A DNA stretch of 64,000 bases from Sequoia sempervirens (GCA_007258455.2 VDFB02252616.1:117878128-117942127); one strand, 5' to 3'. Shown: positions 48,501 to 60,807, counted from the first letter of the stretch. Numbers and translations are program-made. The notes: generated by a model from the letters alone, not told the origin.

Positions 48501-49145
48501 ACATGCAATGATGTGTGCTAGACTGGATGTTTCCCAAGCAATGGGAGTTCTTAGTACATTTATGTCTAACCTAGTAAAGAGCATTAGACTCATGTAAAGA
48601 GTGTATATAAATATTTGTGAGAGACATGATTACTTTTTATCTTATCATGCATCAAATGATATGGGAAATTTATTAGATATATAGGGATTTGTTAATATGG
48701 ATTGGGTAGGTGACTTGGATAGTCAAAAGTCCACTAATGGATATATCCTCTCTCTATATGGTTATGTTATTAGTTGGATGAGTAAGAGGTATCCAAAGGT
48801 TGCTTTTTCCACTACCAATGAAAAGTACATGGATGCTACAAATGCCTTGTAAAAGGTACTTTGGTTATAGAGATTATGCTCTGGAGTTGGTTCTAATATC
48901 ACAATGGTTTAGATTAGATGTGACAATTAGAGTATTCTCTATTTGACTAGGAATCACATGTACCATGCTCATACCAAATGTGTTGATATTTAATATCAAT
49001 TTATTTAAAATATAATAAAAATGATGAGGTAATATTACAAAAGGTTAACACTTGGGAGAATGTTACATTTAATTGCTTATGAAACCAATGAACATAAATA
49101 AGTTCTCTTGGTGCAAAGAGGCCATGGCCCTTGATTCCTCTACGT
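45600..49145 (+). pseudogene. Copia gag-pol relic
   Basis: Plus-strand pieces follow the Copia order. A gag zinc knuckle NYWNCGKKGHVKN lies at about 46,370. The integrase includes YYVMLIDDAS, TWVYFIHSKYKSFFNFKEF, IKVLRSNNGGEY and TIKWKTTPCTPH (47,130-47,400). Reverse transcriptase reads IEQMYVNLFLHGDLKEKIY and GKEHLVYRLN (47,890-48,010), with LYTDD-like remnants near 48,150. RNase H reads MDWVGDLDSQKSTNGYILSL, VAFSTTNEKYMDATNAL (48,700-48,850) and YLTRNHMYHAHTKCVDI, ending KFSWCKEAMALDSST and a stop at about 49,145. Integrase before reverse transcriptase defines Copia. Many stops and frameshifts make it inactive. Confidence 0.9.
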
Positions 49146-49559
49146 GATACATTATATGTTTTATGTGTATGTTGTTGTTTCCCGATTTTCACCTATGGGC
49201 TCATCAGGCAAGATAAATTATGTTTCAGGTGTTCTTGTGGGCCAAATGGGGAATTTGCATCAGGGGTTGGATCACGCACCTAAGGATATTTCACAAGGAG
49301 GTCTGTTGGAGGCATGCCTCGATTAGTTTGGCACAAAAAATTCATCAGAGAAGAAAGTCGGCAAGACCCTCCTGTTGTCTTGCCAATTAGCAGTGCATTC
49401 TACTTAGTTTAAAACCCCGTTGCCAGGACATTCGAGTCGCCATGAGTCTTCATGTATCTCTTCGCTTGGAAGGTGATAATCATGCTGACAATTTCACAAA
49501 GGTGGCATCAGGGGAATGATTTTGGTTGGGGAAATATCTCTTTGACTACGTAAAGTATC

Positions 49560-50870
49560 GCCGAAGGTTTTCCCTTCAGCTTGACGTCTCGCCGACACAT
49601 GAGAGTCTCCCCGAAATGGTCCCAGCTCGCCAAAGGATTGTCATCTCGCTAAGAGGTCTAGCCGACCCGACGAGGTCTTGCCAACATGGTGAAGGAGGTT
49701 TCGGAGAAGGGTTTTTCCTTCAGCGTAATGTCTTGCCGAAGGCCGGAGGTCTCAGCGAGAAATGATTGTCATCGGGGAAAAGAGCCCTTGTTCACTATGA
49801 AGTCCTGCCGATCAGCAAAGTCTTGCCAAAAGAATGGAACTCTCGGCGTAATGTTAAGCTTAGAGAGATGTCTCGGCGACGAAGTGAATGTCTCACCGAA
49901 TGGCTGTGAGTTTGGCGTGATGTCTTGCTGATGTCTGGTGGTCTCGCCGACGGAGGGGGTTGCCTTCGGCATAAGGTCTTGCCGAAAGACAAAGGTCTCA
50001 GCGAAAGGAGATGTCAACGGGGACAAAAGGTGGGCCTCGCTGTAACGTCTCACTGACCAAGCAATGTCTCCCTGAAATGAAGTACGCTCTTGGCGAAAGA
50101 AAGGAGTTCGCCGTGATGTCCCGACAACCAAGAAAAAGTCTCAGCAAAAGTTGAGCTTGATATAAGGTCTCGCCGACAAGGCGATGTCTTGCCGAGGAGG
50201 TTGCACTCGCTGACAGAAGGCTCAGTCGGTGTAATGTCTCACCAACCAAATGGGGTCTTGTCGAAAGGAAGTGAGCTTGGCGCAAAGGAAAGTAAAGTCT
50301 CCATGATGTCTCGGCGAAAGCATGAGGTTCTTCTGAAGAATGAAGGGGCTCGGTATAGTGTTTTGCCTTTGGTAAGAGGTCTCACCGACACATGGATGTC
50401 TCGTCGATGGAGGAGCACAGCGGTATAGTGTTTTTCCTTTGACGTGAGGTCTTCCCAACTTGCCAGTGTCTCACCAAAAGATATCTTCAAGCCCAGGGAA
50501 AATGGTTTGTGCTCACTATGAGGTCTCACCGATGCGAAAGGTCTCGCCAAAATGAAATGCCCCAGTGGGAAGTCTTGCCTACCCGATGGGGTCTTTCCAA
50601 ATGAAGTGAGCTTGGCGAGAGGTCTTGTTGACCCGTGAGAGTCTCATCGAAAGGAATGATAGGAGCTCAAGGAGAGCAGAATGGGCTTGGTGAAGGTCTC
50701 AGCAATGAAAGGGATATCGGTGACTCCTGAGGGCTCGCCATGAGATCTTCCCAAAAGTGAAAAGTCTTGTTGATGGTCTCGGTGACAGCCACTATGGATG
50801 TCGATATGACTTTTGGGCTCGCTATGAACTCTTGCCGACGGTTTTGAGCTATGTCGATAACCGCTTAAAG
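49560..50870 (+). repeat. GC-rich compound array built on GTCTCGCCGA
   Basis: Dozens of copies of GTCTCGCCGA and one-step variants (GTCTTGCCGA, GTCTCACCGA, GTCTCGGCGA) occur. They are arranged as a higher-order unit of about 52 bp: a 19-bp part (GTCTCGCCGACCCGATGG-like), a second GTCTTGCCGAAA-like part, then a spacer with GAGCTTGGCGTGAT. About 25 such units are visible, diverged from each other. GCCGA and TCGGC words alternate, so neighbouring parts can pair. Surrounding DNA is AT-rich. Open frames through the array on both strands are chance products with Arg/Ser/Pro-rich translation and are not called as genes. Confidence 0.85.
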
Positions 50871-51491
50871 GCATAATCGCATCAAGAAGACACGATTAGT
50901 GTCTCACTGACATGGGATTCAGTCTAAGCAACTTTTGATCGCCTAGGAGTCCTACATGGAATGTGTTTTCCCAATCAGAGGGAGCCAAAGATGAACCATT
51001 GACAATTTGACTGTCATGACTACCCCTGTGAAGAAGATCAACGAAACATAAACAATATGAATTTTCTCTATGAATAAAGCGATGGATTAGTTCGATATAC
51101 AAGTGGTGGTGTCTGTAAGAATCTAGGAGGAGACCAAAGACTATTTCCAAAGAGTTCAACTTATGGAAGGATCTGGAGCAAGAAGAAAGCTGGAAGAAAG
51201 GAGAAAGCCTCAAGTCTATGACACCTGGGATCACTGCTAGCAGAAGAGTCAATCTACATTTATGGTAACACTCAGAAGCATTCAAGGCAACTCGGCAAGG
51301 AGATTCGAAGAGGGACACGAGGACCAGAAGTTAATGATGTAAAAGATCTTAAGGCTTCCCCTGAGGGTGATCTGTCACCAAGATGGACACGAGGATGCAA
51401 TCAAATGCAGAATTAATTTCATTTAAAAGATCTAAGGGCAGATCTTTATGAAGGGATATTTTTGTAAGCCCAGAGGGGCCGACACTTTTTG

Positions 51492-51497
51492 TATATA
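51492..51497 (+). promoter_or_regulatory. Possible TATA box of the LTR-like insert
   Basis: TTTTTGTATATAGGG, about 620 bp downstream of the array, precedes T-rich, LTR-leader-like sequence. It is placed where an LTR promoter would be if 49.15-52.08 kb is an LTR. Confidence 0.3.
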
Positions 51498-52087
51498 GGG
51501 TATTTTTGCCTCTTTGTAAAGGAGTTCTCCTGATGCTTTTTGAAAGTCTGTGACTCCTGAAGTCCTTTCTCATATTAGCAAACTTTTGTAACTCATTTTG
51601 GAGCATGATATATAAAATTTACCTTGGTTACCATTGATGGTTTAATTTTCCTTCTGGTTCTTGCAAAATATTGTGCATTTTCAGGTGATTGATCAAGCTA
51701 CTTTGTGAAATTTTTTCTTTTCCTTATAGCTTTGTCTCATGTTAGCATGCCTTTCTTTGCAAAAGTAGTATTATGTAGGTTACAAACTATGTTTACTTAA
51801 TTGCACATGAGCTTTTAATTTGTGAAAATCTGCTTTTCCTTCTTGAAATGTCAAACCTATTTGTGAAATACTTTTGCATAATCTACAGAAACTTGTTGTG
51901 CAGTCCCATATCCATCATCAGTATTCAAGTGTAACTTGAGTGTCTCATTGTTCTTGTCATTTTGGTGTATCACCGTAGAATTTAATTTTCATTTTTATGC
52001 ATTCTCTGACCCACCAATAACCGTCAACACCACCGGTACCAGCTGACTGGCTTCAATCCATCAGCAATACCGACATCTCCAACACTT

Positions 52088-52787
52088 TGAGAATGGGTAC
52101 TTTGGTCACCATTTAGGTAGATGAGAGATAATATTTGATTATTCTTCTGCTTGTAACATAATATTAATTTTAATGGAATTCATAAGGGAAGTGGAACATA
52201 ACAGTAATGGTTACAATTTCATTATAAGTTTTATTTATACCACTTTGTCCATTATAGGCGCTGGAGGAGAGAGTGGATAATCCTTACTTATGATGGGTGG
52301 AGCTAACTTAAGTGAGTGGTCTTATTTTGGAGCTCTAGAATTGGGAGTGGTGATTACTACATTGAATAAGGTCAAAGATGCTTTTAGAAATGGTTAATAT
52401 TTAGGGATGCATTAATTAAGCACATGGGAGCATTAGATTTTTTCCATACCATGGTTTTGGTGAATATACTTGTGGTTTGATCTCTCTCCACCCTGTTATA
52501 TATTTGATACATTCTTAGGAGAGAAGTGTGTTGAGAAGTGTGTTGATTATGTGTTCTTGATTTTGAAGATTAATTTTCATAATTGTGTTGTACTTTTGTT
52601 TGGAGTTTTTTCTTGCAAAGGTTTCTCCACATACATCTAATCATATGTCATATTATTATGTTTCTATGATTTGTTTATTTCTAATTTAAACTTCTACGCA
52701 TGTAATTTAAGGTCGATCATATGACGAATTAATTGAAATCTCATATTGTTATACTCTATTGGTAAGATTTGTTGTGATTATTGAACA
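52088..52787 (+). mobile_element. Copia element, 3' LTR
   Basis: It is the partner of 44,779-45,546, beginning TGAGAATGGGTACTTTGG and ending ATTATTGAACA. The shared blocks are in the same order and orientation, which proves a two-LTR element about 8 kb long including the insert. Confidence 0.85.
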
Positions 52788-53775
52788 CTTGTGACTATAT
52801 TTATGAGTTGGTGAAGCCACAAACGAGGGACTCCATCCCTAGAATTAACACATTGGTACAAACCCACAATCTCTACAACCTAGTAAGGGTTAAGAGCCTA
52901 CAAGTACAACCTAGTGAGATATGGAATCTAGAAGGGTGAGTGATTCAAACCCATGAGGACAATCACACAAGGGCTCCAAACCCACGAGCTCAATGACTCA
53001 ATGGGGGTTTAAAAATTGGTGGAAAGAACCACACACCATAATTTAACCATCACATTGTGCCATTAATGACCTCTATTTAACAAGCTTTGATTTGTAGTAG
53101 TTTAATTCATTTTATATAATTCTCAAGAAAGAGGAACTCAAAATGGAGTTTGTTCTCAAGGTTTGTCTTGTAACAAAACCTAATATTAGCTCCAGATATA
53201 TGCAAATCTAGATGCCTAAAACATCACTTTGGAGGGAGTGGATGATCTAGACATTTTAAATTTGGATCAAAGCTCTCCCATGAAAATTCTCTTAGAATAT
53301 CAAGAAAATAGGTTTCCCTAATAAGCAACACCTACTTCATATAAAAATCAAGCAATATCACATAGATCTATATCTTCTCTAGGAAACAACCATATTTGGA
53401 GAACTAAAGAGCATCAAAATTCAAAGCTTGTGCGGGATTAAAAAACTTCACTAATTTATATAGTCCAAGCTATAAAAAAACAAGGAATACTCAATGGTAA
53501 AGGTATTTCTTGATCTCACATGCCATACATCCCTATGAGTTGTCAACAATTTAATTCACTACTCTTTAATATACAATTTTGTGGTTCCAATACAAATCCA
53601 TAGTAGAGTTCATGCTAGATCTACAATTATCAAGAAACTAAACATTTGAGACTTAGTAAATATACCTCATTTTCTCATCCTAATGGAAGATTTCAAAATA
53701 ATTTAAACACCAAAGGAAAAATTAAAGTGAAAATAATATTCTCCAAGAAAAATTAAACATTTTGGTAGATCTAAT
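52788..53775. other. Intergenic stretch without recognisable genes
   Basis: Short local repeats (ACAACCTAGTGAG / ACAACCTAGTAAG and AAACCCACAA / AAACCCACGA, 52,860-53,000) are the only structure seen. No coding sequence can be supported. Confidence 0.55.
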
Positions 53776-56700
53776 TGTTACCTATTTTTCACTATGAGCT
53801 CAAACAAGTGGAGCTGAATCGAATTCATCATTGATAGGTACATAAATTTTCAAGTTTTGCTATTAAAGTATTCAAGGTTCATCATAAAGATCAAATTACA
53901 TTTGAATTACAGTTTTATTGTGCAAGTATTTGAAACAGAAAATTGACAATTTGCATAATAATGCCTTTTATTCATTTTGTAAAAACACTGAAATCTCGCA
54001 CAAGCCACGAGAGTAACTAAATTTGATTATGATAATCAAATAATGAATAAAAAATTCAATAATAAGCTACACTACTGAAGATAACGTAAACACAAAGAAG
54101 AGAAGCAATTCATCATTGCCTATGATGATGAATCACTTTCGCTTGATGTCTTCAGTCATCACGTCTCCAAGCTATTGCAGACTCGTTTCCACGCTCCATG
54201 AACCTACAAGTTTGTAAAAGAATGGCATTAGAGATTTACTCTAAGCAATAATGAATTACATTCTAATTCATGTCTATGCTACCAACAGGAATGTAATTTA
54301 CATTCAATCAGGCATTCACTAGATGATTGAGTTACAAAGGCTGATAATCAAGGAACACGAAACTCAATGGAAGCTTTCAACTTCGATTATTTTTACTAAC
54401 TTGTTTGTTTCAATGTGCAAGAACAGGTTCATCATGTTCGAGATTATTTTCATCAGATATGTGGGGAAAAGTGGGCTCCCACAAGGGTCGAGCCTGGCAT
54501 ATCAAGAAGGTATGAAGGTATTCTCTCATTCAACGTTCATATATGAGAGTTATTAAAGCATGAAAGAAACAGTCATCATCTAGGATTGTCATCAAGCAGT
54601 ATAATAGCATGGTAACAACAGAGTTGAGCAATTATCTTTTTGCTCATAATTCAAAAGAACAATCAAAGAAATATATTAAGAAGTAGTTGATTGCATTTAT
54701 CATCTCTTGTTTTAGCTCTGCCTTTCATTCATAATTACATTTTAATGAGGCATTGAGCCCCTTATGCTGAAGGGAGAACAAGACAATAAACAATTAAGTT
54801 GTTTCTTTCTATTTCAAAGCACATACATAGTCCATCCAAAGATTCAAGAGAATAGTTAACATGATAACAGAGCAGCATTATTGCATCTTAAGATCAAGAG
54901 ACAGAGCAGAGTAATTTGTAACAACATCATTATGCAGAACAAGTCCACATCTGCTCTTATTTTAAAAGGAGTTAACAAGGTCATAGAGGCATGACTTGAA
55001 GTTTAAAAATATATGCTACAGGACTATCATGTTGACAATAGCAATACATGGCGCAATCAAGCAAGGAAGGGATAGTCTTATAAATGATTACCATGGAGGT
55101 TGTTCTTCTTTGAGGAATGTGGGATTAATGTTAATGTTGCTACTTCCTTTAAAAAAATTGAATACACAGTGCATATACTTGATAATTACTACAGCCTTGC
55201 ATATACTTGAAGTTTTTATGGATTGTAGTAATCATTCAACAATTTCATTCAGAAATTAGGAAGGCTTTGACAATACTGTTGTCAGGATGAAGCTTGAAGT
55301 CTATCATTTAAATGAAGTTATTTGGGAGAGACTGCAAAAAATACAACTACATGAAGACAAATCTTTATTTTGAAAAGTACAGATTTGTAACAATACAGTC
55401 ATGGAGAATGAGTAGCAACTATCATAAAATGAACAACACAGTCAATAGAGGAGGAGGAAGTTTTAGGGAAAGAATGCATATGAGCACTGGTAGAGCTTAC
55501 ACTCCCAAAGTAATCAATATGTAATAGTCTCAGAGCACAACAAGAGTAAACCTTTCTTGAGTTCCAATATAGTAACAATGTTGTGTGAAGTTCCATTCAG
55601 AACATCACATTGCTATACATTAGAGGATACTCAAAAGATGTCACAAGACATAAATGCAATCATTTCTAGAGACTGTCCTAGATGATATGTGAAGAAGTAG
55701 TGATCTAAAAAAGACAAGATACAAAAGCTTTCATCTTCTTCCAAGAATCATACATTGAAGCATAGTAACAAGTGAAGGTATAGTTTAGAGCAAAGTTTTA
55801 GAACAGAGTATGCTTATATGTTTAATGCAGTCCAACGAAATAAACAACAACCATACAAAGACAGAACTTTGTAATTTCAATCATGGGAAGTGACCTCATA
55901 ATTACAGTCCACTGGAGGGATAGTCAGTATGCAATATAGTCCTATGATAGCCAAGCATAATGCGAGCCTGTAGACAATGCAAAGTATGACAATATCCATA
56001 ACCTTTAATGCATCATACCTATATCTGGTATTCTCAACATAAGGTAAATAACATTTAGGGCATGAATTACAAAACCAAAAGAATATAATATGCATTCATG
56101 GCTTGAGATTTCAATGTCCTAGGGTTCCAAATTCCTAATTTTTTTTTTTTTGCAAAGTAGATGAAATGGCAATGAGGTAAATGGAGGTCGCCATAAGAAA
56201 CATATAGATGTGAAAGAAAGGTACGCATACTCAGTAATAACCAAAGGGCAAAGCAAGGGGACTGATTGTTTGCAATGAGAGGACAGTAATCTGAATGGTT
56301 GATGACAAAGAAAATAAAAATGAAAGCCCAGATTTCTCTTGCAAATGGAGAAAAAATTGTCACGGCCTGTTCAACAAAAACCCAGATTGAATACATTGAA
56401 GCTCGTGGTTTAGAAAGGAAACTCAAATGGATTCAATAAAATTTATGCAATACTCTTCAATGGCGGCCCAAAAGAAATGAAAACTCACCATATTATATGC
56501 CTGTTGGAGAATCCTTAAGCCACGACTGAGTTCTCTTTGAAGCTAAAAAGTTCATAAACTGTGGGTTTTTTTTCAGCTTCCTTTCTCAGAAAATCAAAAC
56601 AAGGATCCTCCATGGCAGCCAAGAAGACACTGAGAGGAGCAACATAAAGAGATATATCAAAAAGATAAGGCATTAGCCTTGGCCAGAAGATGCTTCAGAA

Positions 56701-58284
56701 ATACATGAGATATGAAGATTTTTCGGTTTCATGTTCAAAGAAAGACTTACCACACTCTTCTTTCAGCATCTCCATGGTAAATTCAAGCAAGGGTGCAGTT
56801 CAAGCTTCAAACCCTACTCATTGGTGGCACAACAGAGGCTCCTTTAGAGAAATACAAAGTGAAAAATAATCATGAATGATTAGGGTTTCATTATTTACTC
56901 GCCCTTTTTCTTTGCTTTCCATGGGCTTTCTTCATGATTTATGATGGGATATTCTGACCTTATGTTTTCAAAAATAAATCATTTCATTGTCCATGGTCTT
57001 GAATTGTGAATTCAATGACTTAATCATGCAAATGGAGGTGATAAAGTTATATGCCAAGGCATATAAAATATTTATTAAAGCATTGAGTTAGGGATGGGCT
57101 CGGGAGATATAAGGAGTGATATGATATTTTTATCAAATAAACTTTTTTAAGCCTTCCATATTATTTGTAAATCTTATTTAACATTATTAAAACAATTTCT
57201 ATTGATTGTTTTTTAATAATTGTTTAAATAAACTATTTTAGAAGGAAGGTTGAGTTAACTGGTTATCACTCATACATGATTAATTTAGACATAGAGTTCC
57301 GATGTGCATGGGAGAGTTGATAAAAACAAGGTGGATTTTGCATATTTTGGCCCACATCTTCAGATTTCTAGTTCAATTTGAGTTACAGATCAGTTATACA
57401 CATTGTGACTACGAGTTTGAGACTGAGTTCACTCATTTTTGCATGAGTTTGAACCTTCTTTTCAGGGATTTTTATTTTTTCTCGGATTTTGCCTTGGAGT
57501 TATCATTTCTATATTGAAATTGACTTTTAGTTTCATTTTTCATGCACTTTGGAGTTGCATCTTTTGTATATATTAGAAAAAGTTTATCTTTTTCCTCTAG
57601 TTCTTGTTTTTCAGCCTTTGCACTCTGCAAAGTGAATTATCATGTAACTCAGCTTTTATATTCAAATTAATACAATAGTAGGTTTACAGGTTCAAATTGT
57701 GTTATTTAGCAGAAGATTCCTTTATTTTCCAGCGTTTTCAAAGTTTTGCCTTCAAGATTTCAGGCATTGTTATTGTGTAGGATTTGATCGAAGGATTATT
57801 GTGTTTTCAGTTTGGAAACCCTTTAATTTTTCTTTCTCCTTCATAAGTATCTATATGCAGTTTAATTTAAATTCACTATTTATACACTTTGCATGTATTG
57901 ATTAACCAATTTAGTCATGAAAACCATGTTTTCCCTCAAGATTGCGTTAAATCAAAGCCTTTGTTTTAAGCATTCAAGTGATTAGATTATCAAATCAGGT
58001 TGTGTAGATTGAAGTACTGAGAATTTTATTGTGAATCATAATTGTAAGTCTTTGTCAATTAGGTGCATCGCCATTAATTTATAGTTTTACGTGCATTTTT
58101 ACATACTTCTATCCCTTTTCCTACAAGTTACTAGTTATTAATTTAAGAATCATATAGGAAGTTGGCCTAGAATCCAGAGGTTCAATCTCAGTATAGGTCA
58201 CCCACAACCTGAGTTTGATCTAATATTTCAACAGATTGCTGAATTTAATCATTCAAGCGTTCAGGTGCAATCTATTTGACAACA
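53776..58284 (+). mobile_element. 4.5-kb 5' LTR of a non-autonomous LTR retrotransposon
   Basis: It starts TGTTACC and ends GACAACA (TGTT/AACA terminal symmetry). A primer-binding-site-like sequence follows at once. Its first 2,290 bp are repeated at 60,808-63,095 with few differences (roughly 95% identity by eye over the first 250 bp), where the copy is cut off by another element. A TATA-like GTATATATTAG lies near 57,567, followed by T-rich leader sequence. LTRs this long are typical of large non-autonomous (LARD-like) or Tat/Athila-type elements. The short open frames inside are not conserved as proteins. Confidence 0.88.
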
Positions 58285-58312
58285 GTTTTTGGCACGACGG
58301 GTGGGACTCCGA
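58285..58312 (+). other. Primer-binding site of the non-autonomous LTR element
   Basis: Directly after the LTR end comes GTTTTTGGCACGACGGGTGG. The TTTGGC plus G-rich form is like the primer-binding sites of plant Tat/Athila-type elements. The exact primer tRNA cannot be assigned by eye. Confidence 0.55.
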
Positions 58313-58506
58313 AGATCACTTCAGAGAAGAAATTCAAAGATACGAGTTATTGTCCTAATATATATAACAGTATATTTTCACCTTTCAGAGGTACAAATTT
58401 ATACCTGGTGACTCTGAGCAAATTTATTGGTTTCAACAAGACTCAGTGCTAGTATGTTTCAAACACGAGCTTTATTTTTTATTTCCAACTAATTATATGA
58501 GTAAAG

Positions 58507-60506
58507 ATGTCGGGTTTTCATAGTCAGCTTATATACCCACTTCTGTTTCATGAAAGTCCTGCCTATCCACACCCTTATTAGCCGTCTCAGGCCAATCATG
58601 TTGCTGGTTTTATCCCAAACAGCCATGCAACAGTAGCCTATCAGCATGCTCAACATGCTTACCTCCCACCCTCCCCTGCTCAGCCTTCATATCGACATTC
58701 GAATGTCCAAAATCAACTCCAAGAGGTTGATTATATGAAGAATAACATGAATAACATGAAGGATGTATTGTTAGACATCGCAAATCAGATAGAAGAGTTT
58801 AGGAGGCAACAGGAGCTTGATACACAGCAGTAGGAATTAGAGTATCAGGCCTACCTTCATGAGTAGGAATTGGAGACACAAAGGAGACAGTTTGAAGAAA
58901 AGCTCAAAAGGGATTTAGCTATACAGGAGGAGCAGATCAAGTCATTTCTTTCTCAAAAGCATGATATCCAAACAACTTCTTGCATTTCAGATCAGTTTCA
59001 AGAGGAAGAACTTCTAAGTGTGGTTACAGAGCAGCCCATTGATAAGGACACTTTACTCCTCGTGGAGAAGGTCAGAAACGTAAACCCATTGCATTTAGTT
59101 TTGGAAGTTTACCGATTAGAGCAACAAAAGAATGAACATAAGGAGTAGGGAGTTGTTGTTGCTCGTACTGTATCCCTAGCTCAAAATTACCATATTACAT
59201 GCGAAGAGGATATTGGTTCAAACTTACTGTTGAACCCCTTGGATTTTGTCTCATTTGAAAAAAATTCTAATGCTATTTATAACATGGACGAAAAAAAAGT
59301 ATAGGGATTACGAGTCAAAAATATTCGCTTACAAGATGCCCAGGCTTCATTTGAGAAGGCACCACATGGGGAGGAGCGATCAGTTTATTTGTTTGATCAA
59401 TTACTTGGCTTCATTGAGCAAGCTAAAAAGAGCACACAGGAGCCTAACTCACTAGTTAATTTGAAACACTCAAAAGATATTGCAGAACATGATGTACTGC
59501 CAATTCAAGATGAGATTGAAGCCTCAATCCATATGAGACAGCACGAGGTTACCAAAATTGAACAAGCAGGCAAATTAGAACTTGTGTTTCAAAGGGATGA
59601 TCTTGAATCTAAGGTAAGCCCTCTCATGCCACAAAGTAACGAAGATTATGAAGAAGCACTATTTTGGAATGACCTTGAATCCTTTGTTTCAAGCTTAGAT
59701 GACAAACAAGAGCAAACTGAGCATGTTTATTTAGAGGAAATTGAAAGTGAATCTCAGAATTTTCCTGATTTATTTGATGAACTTCCTCAATTTGTTGATG
59801 AAAATGAGGATAACACATGCACAGTAGCATCTATGCCTGGTATGGAACAACTAAATGATAAAACTCATCTGGACTTAATGCAAAGTTTTGAGTTAGATGA
59901 AAATGTGTTTTCAGGCATAATAGAGGTCTTTTGTTCTAACATTGATGATAGTTTGATGCCATATGAGCTAGCAGTATGCAATCAGTATGCAATCAACCTG
60001 TTCAGGCCAAAGAAGCAAACATTCCTTCATTTCATTTATGTGAACCAACTCTTTCAGATCAGATTGAAATTAAGGTAACAAGAAGGAAGGAGGAAAATCT
60101 TACACTGCAAGTGGAGCAATCTAATCAACAAGATGGAGTGCCAACAGTTTATAAACATGAAGACAACAGTAAGAGGCCAAGTTTTATGCTCTCTAAAGGG
60201 TGTCTGATCAGATATTTGTCCAAGGAGGGGTCTACAGAATTACAACAAGACATGATTCTGCCAAAGCATGTGATTGCAACTGTGGAGCAGCAGGTTACTC
60301 TTAGCTATATGCCTCAAAATAACATCTTTGGCGATCAATCAAACGAGGAAGGCATGCCTTTTGAGATGTTTCAGACTTTTCTACAGCAGTTAATCAAATG
60401 TTTACCATTTACATATCTCATTTTGATTGATCTTAAGGATTTGAAGCATCCTTTGTTATTAAGGAAGGGCAGCTATTTCTCACAGCCAGTAAATGGTCAT
60501 GTATAA
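58507..60506 (+). pseudogene. Orphan internal ORF of the non-autonomous element (five TAG stops, one frameshift)
   Basis: From ATG at 58,507 one frame stays coherent to 60,078, interrupted only by TAG codons at 58,579, 58,831, 58,864, 59,146 and 59,302. An 11-bp tandem duplication (AGTATGCAATC twice, about 59,974-59,995) then shifts the frame, which continues to the TAA-less end at about 60,506. The ancestral product would be about 660 residues: a Pro/His/Tyr/Gln-rich N-terminus, a coiled coil (about residues 75-160, with RRQQELDTQQ and RRQFEEKLKRDLAIQEEQIK), and a long acidic middle rich in Asp, Glu, Ser and Leu (DLFDELPQFVDENEDN). I see no capsid motif, zinc knuckle, protease, reverse transcriptase or integrase. 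It may be a gag-like structural protein or an accessory gene. Its role is unknown. Confidence 0.75.
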
Positions 60507-60807
60507 GCACTAACACTGTTGGTTAGTGTAGGGTAGGGTAGATTTTCAATTATGCTTTCAATAAGTGCCTACTAACACGTTTCATTTCTGTTTTGTCATG
60601 TTTTCAATAAAGTGTAGTTGCTGCACCTGGTTCTTCAAACTCTATTTTCAACAGAGTTGCAGTAGTTTCTTTCAGTTTGTGTGTTTTGAAGCTAAGTTAT
60701 GGTTTTCTAAGTCAACACAGAGCAAAAATGGATTTCATGCCCAATGGATAAGCTATAAACTGGTCTATTGTGTTTAGCAGGCAAACACTTCGCAGAGGTC
60801 ACCAATT
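60507..60807 (+). other. Spacer between the orphan ORF and the 3' LTR
   Basis: This is 300 bp of T-rich, non-coding sequence. A clear polypurine tract is not evident just before 60,808 (the nearest purine-rich word is CGCAGAGG at about 60,791), which is unusual for an LTR element. Confidence 0.5.

Larger units (their letters stand above)
49150..52080 (+). mobile_element. Foreign insert in the Copia 3' region (LTR-like, carries the GTCTCGCCGA array)
   Basis: Between the pol end (49,145) and the Copia 3' LTR (52,088), where only a short untranslated region is expected, lie 2.9 kb of unrelated DNA. The first 400 bp are unremarkable, then comes a GC-rich array (49,560-50,870). A promoter-like stretch follows, with TATATA at 51,492, a TATATAAAATTT word at 51,610 and T-rich sequence resembling the R/U5 part of an LTR. 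It ends in a GC-rich segment (ACCGTCAACACCACCGG, about 52,020). A solo LTR or a non-autonomous LTR element is the likeliest source. No target-site duplication was identified and no coding sequence is present. Confidence 0.4.

Noticed and set aside
49526..50550. Several open frames of 65-103 codons on both strands in the GTCTCGCCGA array
   Set aside because: They follow from the GC-rich repeat having few stops. The translation is low-complexity and changes with each strand and phase.
49560..50870. CRISPR-like array
   Set aside because: Units are diverged and unevenly spaced, spacers are themselves repetitive, and the context is a plant retroelement.
54323..54556. A small gene present twice (54,323 and 61,350)
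   Set aside because: Both copies lie in the two LTRs of the same element. The similarity comes from LTR duplication and not from protein conservation.
55399..56426. Minus-strand open frames repeated near 62,432 and 62,904
   Set aside because: Also LTR sequence. No domain and no conserved start, and the paired copies simply mirror the LTRs.
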